Shown here: piece by piece, positions 26,005-37,400 of the stretch | Layout of the letters: each line of letters starts with the position of its first letter | How positions within the stretch are numbered: position 1 is the first letter of the stretch | Source: S015-6 sp964384945 | GTDB lineage: Bacteria > Desulfobacterota > DSWW01 | Assembly: GCA_964384945.1 (NCBI GenBank) | Contig: CAYLMK010000021.1 | Span: forward strand, 31,516-95,515 | Direction of reading: 5' to 3' | DNA: 64,000 nt | Made by a program: the position numbers and the translations under genes | The notes under the pieces: model-generated | The model's database searches: none | The model's input: the letters and a program-made list of their open reading frames with translations, nothing else | Told to the model about the DNA's origin: nothing

Positions 26005-29000
26005 CGATGAGGCTCCTCTTCCACCAGCACCATGCCCAGGTCCCGAAAATCGACCACAACCGTTTCGCCCAGGAGGATGTCCACGTTCGCGATCGCATAG
26101 GGCCGCGGGTCCGTGCCGATCTCTTTGACCTCCATCCGGTAGGTGAAGCGCTTGTGCTTCCGTACGATCTGGCCCCGGCAACGCACCTTCTGGGGCACCC
26201 CGGGAAGGGGCTGAAAGCGAGCATTGCGGGCGCACGTCTGCAGTCCCAGGTAGAGCATGTAGAATCTCATGAGCTGTCCGCAGCCCTCGGCCATCAGGGA
26301 GCCTGCCAGCACCTCGTCATCCTTGAAGTGACAGGGGAAATACCAGTGGTTCGGCTCCAGGTCCTTCTGCGCAACAACGAGGCCGAGCCCCCACGCGCCG
26401 CCTCGGGGATCGACCGAGACGACCCTGTCCATCATCAGCATCGGCTCCGCAGTGAAGACCGGCGAACGGTTCCGCCCGCTCGGGTCGTAGTCCGTTCCGA
26501 AACAGCCGGCCGGGTTTCTCCGCGCAAGCTCCACCAGACGCTCTCGCTCAAAGGCGGATCGGCTGCAGACAAGCAGCGGGTCGAAGCGCTTTTGCTCGAC
26601 CTTCTTCTTGTCCTCGATCTCCTGTTCGGTCAGTACGATGCCCCGCCCCCCTTCGAGTTCCTGATCGGTGAAAAAGCCCGCACACCCCCCACGCATTTCC
26701 AGGACCCTCTTGTCGCGAACGAAGCAATCGTAGCTGAAAAAGAACAGCGTTGGACCGCTCGTCCGAACAAAGGAGTGGATCTTGATATCGTACCGAAGGG
26801 TCTCCCCCTCCCGAGGAATCTCGTCCAGGAACGTCATCGTGCAATCGAGCAGCCGATAGACCCGTTCCCCCTTGCACTCGAAATCGATTCCCAGGTAACT
26901 GATGAGCAACAGATCGCATTGCCCCGATTCGACGGCAACGGCCCAGGGGATCTCGCCGTCCACCGAGTACCAGGCGTTTCGGGGAATGTCGTATTCGGTC
27001 GTGATCGAGCAGGGGCGGAAGACGCCCGTCTCCGCATTGAGCCGGGTCACGCGGGTCACGAGCAGATAAGGCTCCATCGGCAGCCGCACGCACCGCCGAT
27101 AGGTGTCAACAACGGCGAATCGCTCTCCGAAGACGTTCGATATCCTGCCTTCGGCGAACTCCCTGAGATCGGCGTAGTCCCACACGACCCCGGGGGGCTT
27201 GGGCCCTCCCGGCCGCCTCCGTGGAGGCGGAGGGTACATGCGCAGGAGATCCTCGAAGGTGGGCGTGGCGCTCGGGATCGGAGGGCCCGGTCGGCCTTGG
27301 CGACCTGCCGGAATGGAACGGGCCTGTCCGGCATCCGGGCTCCGGGTGGCCGGCCGCCTCGGTGCCGCGGTTCCCTCCGGAGTCACGGACGGGGAAGCCG
27401 GACCTTGCGCCGCCAGCCGCATCTGGAGCCGGATCGTTTCGCCGATCTGCCGGAGACCTTCCCTGCGCGCCTCGAGAAAGGCCAGGTGAGCCGAACGCAG
27501 CGCGGCAAGAGCCCCGCCGTCCTGTCCGGCCGGGTCGCCTGTTTCCGGAGCGAGTCCCGCCGCAGGCCGGTAAGGCGCCGGTTCCGGCAAGGGCCGCTCC
27601 GGGGAGGGGGAGGCCTCCAGGGCGCTGCGGCGGACCGTCGGGCGAATTGCCTGAAACCGCCTCCGATTCTCTTCGCTCAGGATCGCCGCATCGATTCGGC
27701 CGCCTCCGACCGAGGTGGATTTCACCAGGGAGTGACTCGATTTCTTCTCCGGCCGGGGAAGGGCAAACAGAGGGGACAGGTCCAGATCGACATCGTGGCT
27801 GCATAGCCTCGCCAGGGCCCGCACGATCGAGGTCTTCCCGCCCGCTCCCTTTCGGTCCACGGAAACCGCCAGATGCGCTTGGCCTGCGAGGATCTCCCCG
27901 ATCCAGTTCGTGCAGTTCTCGCGGGGTCCCACCTCGACGAAGACCCGTGCCCCGTCCTCGTATGCGCTGCGGACGAGTCGGGGAAAGTCGATCGTCCGGC
28001 AGTAGATCGCAGCGATGTTTTCGGCAACCGTATCGGCGTCGATCGGGAGAGGACCGAACCGGTCCGCCGAATAGAAATCGATACCGGCAACCGGCCGGAC
28101 CGGCAGCCGGTGCATCTTCACGAGCTCGCCATAGGCCGGCCGCGCAACCTCGCAGTGGATGGCGTCCGGCATGGGCACGTCGAAGAACTCGCACCCGAGC
28201 CTTTGCATCACCCTCTGGCAGGCTCCCCTCTCGCCGGAGATGACGACCTCCTGCGGCGTGTTGATGAATGTGAGGTACGCACGCTCTTCCCCCTCAAGGG
28301 CCTGCCGGAGATCCTCCGGAGAGGCGCGAAGGCGATACGCGTGCCAGATCTTCTCTCCCTTCCCCGTTGCCTGCGGAAGACCCCAGGCCTTCCGGACGAT
28401 CTCCATCGGCCCTGCCAGCTGCGTCCGGAAGGCAGGCGATCTTCGCAGCTTCTCGCTCATCTCATCGGTCTCCCCCCACACGCCGAGGGCATGCATCATC
28501 GAAACCTCGCCCATGCTGTACCCCAAAGCGAGCCGAGGGACCACGCCGAAGCAGTCTCGAAGGATCTTCGTGAAGACGATCGCAAAGATGATCCCGCTTT
28601 CAAAAAGGGCGATGGGGTTTTCCAGCAGGGCGTCTTCGTGACCCTTGACCTCCCCGGGGGACAAACGGAAAAGGCTTCGAGGATAGAGAAGCCGCTCTCC
28701 CACCATGCTGCCCAGCCGCGAAGATCGCTTGCAGAGCTCGTCGTACACGCGCGGAAACAGCTGGAACAGGTCTCGCCCCAGGCCCAGGTAGGAGTTGAGC
28801 CCGCCCGGATAGACGAACGCGATCTTACCGGCCTTTCCCAGGGGCGCGGGCGTGAAGTAGCTTCCCCGCGGGGAGGCCCAGGGGCCTGCGCACCGATAGG
28901 CCTCCTGAACGCCCGGGCCGGCCGTCTCGATCTCCAGGAGGAGTTCTTCCCTGTCGCGGCCCACGAGCGCGAGGGTGCCCGCAGCCGGGTTTCTTCTCCG

Positions 29001-31964
29001 CCATGTCTCATACCTGTCGGCCAGGACCGGGGCCAGGGGGGACCCGGCGCGAAGCAACCGCTTGAGCTCATCGAGGGCCCTCCGCAAATCCTCGGGACCC
29101 AGGACGGCCACCGGCACCAGGAAGGGCGGCGACGAAGCCAGATAGGCACCGTCCCGGGGCTCTCGGGCCGCTGCCTCGGAGAGGATCAGGTGAGAGCAGG
29201 TCTCATCCCTTCCCAGACCGCTCACCGCCGCCACCCTTTTCTCCCGTCCCTCTTCCAGGAACCATGTCGTCGATTCCAAAGGCACGTAGAACGGGCTCTC
29301 CTGCCAAGCCGAGGCGAATTTCGGTCCCGACCATCCGGGAGTCCCCGGAAGGTACCGGTGATAGAGGCACAGAGCGGTCTTGATCAGGCTCGCCATGCCC
29401 GACGCGGCGAAGGTGTGCCCGATGTTTGCCTTCACGCTGCCCAGCGCACACGCCAACGTCCGACCCCCGTCCCGGTACGCCTCGATCAGACCGTGGATCT
29501 CCGCCTCGTCCTCCTCCGGGACGCCGCTTCCGGACACCTCGAGATATCCGATGCTCGAAGGCCCAAGACCTCCGTCGGCAAAGGCCCGGCGGCAGGCCTC
29601 GGCGACCGAGGCCCCGGAGACGCCACGGGCAAATCCGATCCCGTCGATCGTGGCGAAGATACGATCCCCGTCCCGTTCCGCGCGATCGAGCCGTTTCAGC
29701 ACGACCGCCCCCGCCCCTTCCCCCACGCTCCAGCCGTCCACGCCTTCGTCGAAGCTCATCGTGTGGGAGCCCCGGTTGACCCGGCACTCCCTGTTTCGCC
29801 ACAGCACGTGTTCGGGCCCACCGGCCAGATCCACGGCGCCGACCAGGACCGCGTCCACTTCCGACTTCTCGAGCAGCAAGCGCGCAACCTGCAGGGCCTT
29901 GAAGAGAGAGTTTTCCTCGGAGGAGACCGTGAACGCCGGGCCGGAAAAATCCCATAATGAGGAAACACGCGAGGCCATGATGTTGCCGACGTAGCTGGTC
30001 ATCCGGTTGATCTTGCCCACTGCGTGAATGCTGTTCTGAGCGGCCGCCAGGAGCTCCCCTCGGACCTCCGGGGAGAGCAAGAAGTCGCCGTGAGGGAAGG
30101 TCTGTTCGAACTGGGACGAGAGGTTGATCCGGGCCTTCATCTGATGGAGGGCGAGGTCCGTCTCCATGGCGATCACGACCGCCACGTTCTTCCCCTGCCG
30201 TATGCCGGTCTGCCGCAGGGCACCGTCGGCGACCTTCAGGGCAAGAAGATGCTGCGGAATCAGTCGGTCGTCCTCCATCGGCGGGATTTTGAACTGCATG
30301 AAATCAATTTCGAAGCTTTCGATGTATGCGCCCTCCGGGGCCCTGCCGCCTTCGAACCCGAAGCGTTCGAGCAGACCCGGGCTGCTGTCGATCCCTTTCC
30401 AGCGGTCAACCGGAAGCGCAGTGAAAAGCCGGATTCCGTCGCAGGAGGTGCGATGAAAGGAAGACAGCCCCTCGCAGGCGCCGAAAAAGGCATCCATCCC
30501 CACGATCGCCATTCGAAAGGACCCTCCGGCTCCCTGGGGCCGGGTCGACGCAAGGGCATTGCCCCTCGCCCGCTCGGCAGGGAGCGCTTCGAGCCCCTCC
30601 CTCTCCAGAATCAGATGGGCATTCGTGCCTCCCAATCCGAACGCGCTCACCGCGGCGCGCCGCCCGGTCCGCCCCTCCGGCCAGGGCACCGTTTGATTCG
30701 GAATTCTCTCGGCCGTGATGACCCTAGTCTTCGAACTCTGCGGATCCCTCAGGTCGATGGTGGGCGGAATCCGCCCCCGCTCCATGCCCAGGATGACCTT
30801 GATCAGACCCGCCATGCCGGCCGCGGTGAGCAAATGGCCGAGATTGGATTTGACGGCACCGACCCGGGGCGAGGCTCCGAAGGCGCCGAAAAAGGCGTCC
30901 ATGGAATTCAGTTCGACCTTGTCTCCCAGCGGGGTTCCCGTGGCGTGGCATTCCACGAAATCAACGCTCCTCGGGTCGACTCCGCTCTGATCGTAGGCCC
31001 GTTCAAAGGCGAACCTCTGTCCCTTCGGATTGGGGCTGAGCACCGACTGGCCCCTTCCATCGTTCGACAGGCCGCCGCCCAGAACGGCGGCATGGATCCG
31101 GTCCCCGTCCCGAACGGCATCGCTCCATCTCTTCAGCACGAGCATGCCCGCGCCTTCCCCCGCAACCAGCCCCGCGGAATTCCTGTCGAGGGGCGCGCTT
31201 CTCTCGGTTTCCTCCGGGTAGGCCTGGAAAATGGAGAACCCCATGTGCACAAACAGAGGGTCCGCCGCGCTCACCGCTCCCGCCAGCATGAGGTCGGCCT
31301 CCCTGGCCTGAAGCAGGTCGCAGGCCAGCCTGACCGAATACAGGGAAGAGGCACAGGCGGCATCCAGGGCAAAGCAGGGACCGGACAAGGAGAGGGCCTT
31401 GGCGACGACGGCGGCCGGATAGCCCGCGGTCCTCCGGTTGAGGCCGTCGACCTCCCGGAAGGGGGCGAACGGGGCGAGCCGGAAGTCTTCCCTGCCGAGG
31501 AGCGTGCGCAGACAGGACTCGACGACTTCATGGTAGATCGGAACAAGGAGGTGATTGGAGGACTTGGTGGGCATGGACAGGTTGCCCAGGATGACGCCGC
31601 AGCGGGCGAGGATCTCCTGGCGGCCGAGACAGCCAGCGTCCCTGAGCGCCTCTCGCGCTACATGGAGGGACCACTGGAATACGTCGTCCAGCCGCAGAAC
31701 GAAAGACTCCGGCACATGAAACCCGGAAGGATCCATGCAAAAATCGAGAATATAACCACCTCGAACGCAGTAGAACCTGTCCGGAACGCCCTTGCGGGGA
31801 TCGTAGAAATGCCTGACGGGCATTCCCATCTTTTCGTCCGTAACCTCGGATCGGGAATCCCTTCCCTCCACAAGATTCCGCCAGAACGCTTCGGGTCCCT
31901 GCGCCCCTGGAAACAGGCACGAGAGGCCGATCACGGCTATCTTTTCCATTCCATACCCTGTCAT
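26001..31964 (-). CDS. pfaC: PfaC-type synthase: KS-CLF-AT-DH-DH
   Basis: This 1987-residue iterative synthase has, in order: an active ketosynthase (about 6-475; Cys204 in DAACASSL, His in ECHATGT and KSNLGHL); a ketosynthase-like chain-length-factor domain (about 483-930), where the cysteine site reads TVSSEENSL; an acyltransferase-like domain (about 1045-1380, GYSMGE); a Pro/Ala-rich linker; and two FabA-like hot-dog dehydratase domains (about 1615-1790 and 1835-1980). The second dehydratase has CHFKDDEVLAGSLMAEG. Canonical marine PfaC lacks the AT; the myxobacterial Pfa3 type has KS-CLF-AT-DH-DH, as I recall. ATG 31949 is an alternative start with a better AGGG. Confidence 0.9.
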   Translation of the reverse strand: MTGYGMEKIAVIGLSCLFPGAQGPEAFWRNLVEGRDSRSEVTDEKMGMPVRHFYDPRKGVPDRFYCVRGGYILDFCMDPSGFHVPESFVLRLDDVFQWSLHVAREALRDAGCLGRQEILARCGVILGNLSMPTKSSNHLLVPIYHEVVESCLRTLLGREDFRLAPFAPFREVDGLNRRTAGYPAAVVAKALSLSGPCFALDAACASSLYSVRLACDLLQAREADLMLAGAVSAADPLFVHMGFSIFQAYPEETERSAPLDRNSAGLVAGEGAGMLVLKRWSDAVRDGDRIHAAVLGGGLSNDGRGQSVLSPNPKGQRFAFERAYDQSGVDPRSVDFVECHATGTPLGDKVELNSMDAFFGAFGASPRVGAVKSNLGHLLTAAGMAGLIKVILGMERGRIPPTIDLRDPQSSKTRVITAERIPNQTVPWPEGRTGRRAAVSAFGLGGTNAHLILEREGLEALPAERARGNALASTRPQGAGGSFRMAIVGMDAFFGACEGLSSFHRTSCDGIRLFTALPVDRWKGIDSSPGLLERFGFEGGRAPEGAYIESFEIDFMQFKIPPMEDDRLIPQHLLALKVADGALRQTGIRQGKNVAVVIAMETDLALHQMKARINLSSQFEQTFPHGDFLLSPEVRGELLAAAQNSIHAVGKINRMTSYVGNIMASRVSSLWDFSGPAFTVSSEENSLFKALQVARLLLEKSEVDAVLVGAVDLAGGPEHVLWRNRECRVNRGSHTMSFDEGVDGWSVGEGAGAVVLKRLDRAERDGDRIFATIDGIGFARGVSGASVAEACRRAFADGGLGPSSIGYLEVSGSGVPEEDEAEIHGLIEAYRDGGRTLACALGSVKANIGHTFAASGMASLIKTALCLYHRYLPGTPGWSGPKFASAWQESPFYVPLESTTWFLEEGREKRVAAVSGLGRDETCSHLILSEAAAREPRDGAYLASSPPFLVPVAVLGPEDLRRALDELKRLLRAGSPLAPVLADRYETWRRRNPAAGTLALVGRDREELLLEIETAGPGVQEAYRCAGPWASPRGSYFTPAPLGKAGKIAFVYPGGLNSYLGLGRDLFQLFPRVYDELCKRSSRLGSMVGERLLYPRSLFRLSPGEVKGHEDALLENPIALFESGIIFAIVFTKILRDCFGVVPRLALGYSMGEVSMMHALGVWGETDEMSEKLRRSPAFRTQLAGPMEIVRKAWGLPQATGKGEKIWHAYRLRASPEDLRQALEGEERAYLTFINTPQEVVISGERGACQRVMQRLGCEFFDVPMPDAIHCEVARPAYGELVKMHRLPVRPVAGIDFYSADRFGPLPIDADTVAENIAAIYCRTIDFPRLVRSAYEDGARVFVEVGPRENCTNWIGEILAGQAHLAVSVDRKGAGGKTSIVRALARLCSHDVDLDLSPLFALPRPEKKSSHSLVKSTSVGGGRIDAAILSEENRRRFQAIRPTVRRSALEASPSPERPLPEPAPYRPAAGLAPETGDPAGQDGGALAALRSAHLAFLEARREGLRQIGETIRLQMRLAAQGPASPSVTPEGTAAPRRPATRSPDAGQARSIPAGRQGRPGPPIPSATPTFEDLLRMYPPPPRRRPGGPKPPGVVWDYADLREFAEGRISNVFGERFAVVDTYRRCVRLPMEPYLLVTRVTRLNAETGVFRPCSITTEYDIPRNAWYSVDGEIPWAVAVESGQCDLLLISYLGIDFECKGERVYRLLDCTMTFLDEIPREGETLRYDIKIHSFVRTSGPTLFFFSYDCFVRDKRVLEMRGGCAGFFTDQELEGGRGIVLTEQEIEDKKKVEQKRFDPLLVCSRSAFERERLVELARRNPAGCFGTDYDPSGRNRSPVFTAEPMLMMDRVVSVDPRGGAWGLGLVVAQKDLEPNHWYFPCHFKDDEVLAGSLMAEGCGQLMRFYMLYLGLQTCARNARFQPLPGVPQKVRCRGQIVRKHKRFTYRMEVKEIGTDPRPYAIANVDILLGETVVVDFRDLGMVLVEEEPHR

Positions 31965-31995
31965 CGGATTCGTGGTCTCCGGCCCCCCCGATCGG

Positions 31996-34464
31996 TCAGA
32001 GCCAGGCAGACAGATCCACCGGCACTCGATGGCCGACGAGCTGGGCCAGAACACGAACGAGGGAAGCCTGGTCCTTCACGCCCTTTACGTTGACCGCCAT
32101 GGCCAGGTGGTCCCTGCCTTCCAGGATTTGATCGATCAAGCCGGAGCAGAACTTGCGGGATCCGAGTTCGATGAACAGGCGGACCCCGTCTTCGTAAGCC
32201 TTGTCCACCAAACGAGGGAAATCCACGAGCTCGCAATAGGCCTTGGCAATGCTGTGCGCCACGGCCCCGGAACGAAGGGGAACCGGTTGGTAGCAGGAGG
32301 AGGAATAGAATTTGACCTCCGGACGCTTGCCCACGGGAAGGGTGTACAGATCCACGATGCTTTCATACTCCCTCCGCGTCGGATCGCAGTGAATGGCAAG
32401 CTCCAGGCCCAGGGGATAGTATTTGCAGCCGAGCTTCTCGATGACCCTCCTGCAATCCCCCGGATGGCCCGCGATGACCACCTCCCGCTCCGTATTGATA
32501 ATGGTCATGTACACACGCTCCTCCCCCCGGATGGCCTCCTGCACCTGCGACGGGGCTGCCTGGAGCGTGAACGTCTCCCAGATCTTCGCGTGCCTGTCGG
32601 TCCCCCCTTCCGGAAGGTTCCAATGGGCCCGCACCGAGGCGAGATCCCCGCTGAGGCGCCTCTGAAAGACCGGGGAGGAACGGAAGCGGTCCGCCAAGCG
32701 CCCGGGCTCTTCCCAAACGCCGAGGGAGGCAAACATGCCCGGCTCTCCGAGGCTGTAACCGAGCGCACAGTGGGGCGCCACCTTGAAGATATCCCGGAGA
32801 ATGACCGTGAAGAGAAAGAAGAACACCATTCCCGACTTGGCTATGGTCATGATGTCCTTGCGCATCCTCAACTCGCGTTTCCAGATCTCGTCCTCGGTCA
32901 GAGGCTCCCGGGTCCGCGGGTAGAGATCCTTTTCCTGCAGCAATTCCCCCATGTCGTCGGCCAGGAGAGAGAGTCGCCCGTAGAGTTCCGGAAAGAGATG
33001 GAACAGGCTACGCCCCAACCCGACATACGCGCTGCCCACGCCGGGATAGACGAAGGCGACCTTGCCCTTCCCTCCCAGAGGGCGCGCCGTGAAGTAGCTG
33101 CCCCTGGGCGTTCTCAGCTCCCCGCTCTTCTCAAAGGCCTGAGGAACCCCCTTTGCCATGAACCCGATCTCTCGAGACAGATCCCCCCGGCCATGCCCTG
33201 CAATCATCAGCGCATAGGCGGCATCGGGTCGCCTCTGAAACGCGGCAAGGGCCTCTTCGGCCGCTTCCGCCAGCGACGAGCCGTTTTCGATCGCCTTCCG
33301 GAGCGTCTCTGTCTGCCGCGTCAGGTCGGCAGCATTCTCTCCGGCAATCGGAAAGCAATAGGGCGACACGATCGAACGATACCGGTTCGGTCGGTCCTCA
33401 AGCCTCGAATCCTCCGAGAGCAAAAGGTGTGCGGCCGTGCCCCTGTCTATTGTGCTGACGGCGGCGACACGTCTTCGGGCCCCTTTCTCCGGGAACCAGG
33501 GCCTCGACTCGTTCGGCATGTAGAAGGGGCTGTCCTTCCAGGACGTCTCGTTCCTCGGAGCCGTCCACACGGGTGCGGCGGGGATGTATCGGTGGTACAG
33601 GCAGAGGGCCGCCTTCACGAGGCTTGCAAGGGCGGACACCGCCGAGGAGTCGCCGGCTTCCGTTCCGGCGCCCCCCAAAGCGCAGGTCCATCCTCCGCCC
33701 TTCGAGGGATAGGCTTGCAGCAGCCCTTCGATCTCGCCCGGACCGGGCCGGTTCGTTTCCCACGTGGAGCATACAAGACAGCCGACCTCGCTCCGGCCCA
33801 CTCCGGCGAGGCAGAGCGCCCTGTCCGTTGCGGCGGCAACGGCTTCGCTTACGGCCCGGTCCCCCTCCGACACTCCGGCCCTCTCCGCGGCCACCGCATC
33901 GATCGTCGCGAAGAGGCGATCCTGATCCCGTTCCGCCTGATCGATGCGTTTGAGCAGGACCGCCACCGCACCCTGTCCCGCCGGCAGTCCACCGCACCCC
34001 GCTCCGCCCCTTTCCTCCTGGAGATGGACGGCGGCCACCAGGACGCCCCGGACCTCCCCGCTCTCCAGCAGATCTCGGGCCGTCTCGAGACCGACGCCCA
34101 GGGAGTCCGAACGCACTGTCCTGCGCGGGAGACCATGGCGTCCGGGCGGATCCGCTTCGGCGACGAGGATGAGAGCGATGTCGTCGGCATCCTCTTCCCC
34201 CGGCCGCGTCCGGGCGCAACGCAGCGCACCGGCGATCGCGAGGCGAAGCAGGGCAGGAGCATCCGCGGGGGGGAAAGGATCCGGGAGCCGCACGCAGCCT
34301 TCTCGCCGCTCCCTTCCCATCCCGGCCCGTGCCTTCGCGGGGCCGTCCGGGGGGCCCGTCGCCGTATGGGCAAGGCCGTCGAAGACCGTCGCATCGAATG
34401 CGTCCAGACCCGCATCGGGTCCGAGGAAGGCCTCCATGCCCACGATCGCGATCCTGTTGCTCAT
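31996..34464 (-). CDS. pfaB: PfaB-type protein: inactive KS/CLF-like domain plus acyltransferase
   Basis: The 822-residue protein has an N-terminal ketosynthase-like half (about 1-375) starting RIAIVGMEAFLG, without a DxACxSS cysteine site and without the HGTGT or NxGH histidines. An acyltransferase domain follows (about 465-800), with FVYPGVGSAYVGLG, nucleophile motif GYSLGE (Ser near 569) and an IHCDPTRREYE segment. Both halves are close in texture to the CLF-AT part of the downstream PfaC, as if duplicated from it. Its ATG overlaps the PfaA stop as ATGA. In known systems PfaB influences the final product; that role here is inference. Confidence 0.85.
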   Translation of the reverse strand: MSNRIAIVGMEAFLGPDAGLDAFDATVFDGLAHTATGPPDGPAKARAGMGRERREGCVRLPDPFPPADAPALLRLAIAGALRCARTRPGEEDADDIALILVAEADPPGRHGLPRRTVRSDSLGVGLETARDLLESGEVRGVLVAAVHLQEERGGAGCGGLPAGQGAVAVLLKRIDQAERDQDRLFATIDAVAAERAGVSEGDRAVSEAVAAATDRALCLAGVGRSEVGCLVCSTWETNRPGPGEIEGLLQAYPSKGGGWTCALGGAGTEAGDSSAVSALASLVKAALCLYHRYIPAAPVWTAPRNETSWKDSPFYMPNESRPWFPEKGARRRVAAVSTIDRGTAAHLLLSEDSRLEDRPNRYRSIVSPYCFPIAGENAADLTRQTETLRKAIENGSSLAEAAEEALAAFQRRPDAAYALMIAGHGRGDLSREIGFMAKGVPQAFEKSGELRTPRGSYFTARPLGGKGKVAFVYPGVGSAYVGLGRSLFHLFPELYGRLSLLADDMGELLQEKDLYPRTREPLTEDEIWKRELRMRKDIMTIAKSGMVFFFLFTVILRDIFKVAPHCALGYSLGEPGMFASLGVWEEPGRLADRFRSSPVFQRRLSGDLASVRAHWNLPEGGTDRHAKIWETFTLQAAPSQVQEAIRGEERVYMTIINTEREVVIAGHPGDCRRVIEKLGCKYYPLGLELAIHCDPTRREYESIVDLYTLPVGKRPEVKFYSSSCYQPVPLRSGAVAHSIAKAYCELVDFPRLVDKAYEDGVRLFIELGSRKFCSGLIDQILEGRDHLAMAVNVKGVKDQASLVRVLAQLVGHRVPVDLSAWL

Positions 34465-37400
34465 CGGGACTGTGCTCTGCGAAACTGTCGGTTCAGGCTC
34501 CTGCTGATGATCACCTCCGCATCCAGCAGGCGGGCATACAGAAGCCCTGCATCATCGTGGGCGAAGACGTCGGCAACCATCCGGGTCTTTGTCGCTTTCT
34601 TCACGTCCACAGCGACGTGGAAAGGGAGGTCATGGGGGAGGGAGCGAAACTGCTCTCCCAGGAGAACCGATCCGGGCAGGCTCGCGCTCCCGAAGCGGTC
34701 CCACACCCAGACCACCATCGCCTGAAAGAGCGCATCCGCCAGGCGGGGGTTGAACATTCGTGATCCGAACTTGCCGTGCCAGTTCTCCTCGGTCCTGGGC
34801 AGACGGCCCCGGGCGAGGAGCCTCTCCGGCGTGAGACAGAACACCGTCTCGAGAATCTGCAACGGAGGCCCGTGGAAAAGCTTGCCATGCTCATAGAACC
34901 CTCGACCATCGAGCCACTCGGACGGGCTCGAATCCGCAAGCGGGCAGGACGGGGCATCGTCACAGGCAGAAACCAACGAAATACGAGCCCGGTAATGAGG
35001 GAGGCGCTTGCCCTCCGCATGACGCGAGACTTGTACTTGAAAAGAGACCTGTCCCGAGACGTCTCTCGGCAGTTCTTCCACATCCATTACGCATTGATTC
35101 TCGACGGCGTGGTCGACGACGATACCCTTGAGCGTATCGTAATTCTCGAGTCGGACATGAGCGTATTCGGGATAGAACTGCCCGCAGGCCTCCGCCATCC
35201 AGGACATTACGAAGGCGGCCGGGATCACGGGATGTCCGCCGATGATATGATCCTCGAGAAACGGGTTGTCCTTCCGTTTCAGTTCGCGCACGATTCGGAA
35301 TCGCTTCGCCCGAGGCGGCAGACCCTTCCCCTTCCCTTCCCCTCCAAGAGAACCCCCGACCAGAATCTGGGGGCAGTCCGCTCCGTTGGACGAGAACCCG
35401 TCCACAAACACCCGGGCACCCGCCTGCAGCGGGATGACTCGGATCCTGCGTTCCTCGAAGTGCCGCTTCAGGGAGTCGGTGACCATGCCCCCGTCCCAGG
35501 GCCCCCAGTTGAAGGAGCGGACACGGCACCCCGGGTGGCTCCGCTTGAACCGGTGAGCAAACTTGTTCAGAATCTCGTTGGCCACGGCATAGTCGGACTG
35601 GCCCGGGTTTCCGTAGAATCCGGCAGCCGAGGAAAAGAGGATCAGGTACTTCAGGCGGCTGCTGTCCAGAGAGCGAAGGAGGGCCTCCAGGCCTTCTACC
35701 TTGGTGGAGTAGACGGCCTGAAAATCGCCGATCGTCTTCTGTTCGATCAACCGGTCCGCCAGGACCCCGGCTCCGTGAATGACGCCCGCGAGGCGCCCCA
35801 GTCGACCCACGGCCGGACCCACTCGCGCCATGGCCGCCGCATCCGTCACGTCGGCCTGCAGGTACTCCGCTTCCGCCCCTGCCGCACGGATGGCAGACAA
35901 GGTGCGGCCGATCTCCCGGCCGGCCAGGACCGGCTTGAGGATTTCCTCGATCTTTTTCGGCGTCGGCCTGTCCCCGCGGGCCATCAACTCCTCCATGGCC
36001 CGCCTCTTCAGCTCGGTCGGATCGCTGCATCCCTCGGCCCAATCCGGTTCTTCCTCGGTAAACGGCGAGCGTCCGAGCAACACGAACTTGTTTTTGCATG
36101 CCCGGGCCAACGCGACCACGCAGGCGGCCGTCACGCCCCTGGCCCCTCCGCTCACGACGAAGACCGACGAACGGTCCGGCAGAACGCCTCCTTCCGCGCA
36201 GGGACGGGGCGGGATCGGTTCCTCGACCAAGGTGACCCTTCCCTCCTCCCCGTATCCGGTCTCGACGATGCGGGCGTCCGGATCCTGAAGCTCCCCGAGG
36301 ACCGACCTCACCGCCCGTTCGTCGTCGAGCTTCGGGCTCAGGTCGACGGCCCGGCAGAAGACCGACCTCCACTCGACATTCAGGGTCTTCACAAGACCGA
36401 AGAGCCCGCCGTCCACCACACCGAATCCCTCTCCCCGGAGCCCGAGAGATCCGTCCAGCCTTGCCACCGTCATGAAGAAACGGCGGCCGGGGGGCTCGGT
36501 CCGCGTGAGGGCCGGCTGCAGGTGCTTGGCCATGAGAAAAACGTGCAGAAGACAGTCCCTCGAGGCCTCGGAGAAGAGGATCCCCTCTTCCTCACCCCCC
36601 CCACGGAAAGGGGGATGCAGGTGCAGGAGGCCTCCGATCGGCCCCTCCGTCGCAACGATCTGCTGAAGGGTGTCTTTCAAGTGATTCTCGGTGAGGTCTC
36701 CCAGCACGAAACGCGGGATGGCCGAGGCGGCCGGAGGCCCCTCCGGTACGGTCGAGGGAGGAAGGCTCAGGATGACCGTCTTCCATCCCTTCTTGACGAG
36801 CGCTTCGGCAAGACCGACCGTCATCGAGGTCCCGTCGTCCGTGACGAGGCAGATGTGCCGTTCGGGAAGGGCACACTCGAGGCAGTCCGGAGGCGGCAGC
36901 CGCTTGAGTCGCACCGAGGCCTGCCTGACGGCCTCTTCCGCGGCCGAGGGCCCCCGGGCCGGCTGCGCCCCAGGCGCCGTTTCGCTCCCTTCCGAACCTC
37001 TTGCGCCGCCGGCCAGCCGCGATTCCATGTGCCGGACGATCTGCCCCAGCGTCCGCAGCTCGGCCAGCTCCTCCGGGTTCATCTCGGGCAGATCCGGATA
37101 GAGGTCCATCATCGACCCCAGGATCTCCACACGCTTGATCGAGTCGATCCCCAGGTCCGCCTCCATCTCCATGTCCAGCTCCAGCATCTCCGCCGGATAG
37201 CCCGTCTTCTCGCTCACCACCGCGAGCAGGCTCGCGCTCAGGGCCTCGATCCCGGGGACCGCACCCGCACGCGCCCCTCCCGCCGATGCGGGCGGCACGG
37301 CCGGAACCGCCTCCGGAACAGGCGCCGGATGCGGAGCAACCGCACCGCCGCCGGCCAGCCGCGATTCCATGTGCCGGACGATCTGCCCCAGCGTCCGCAG

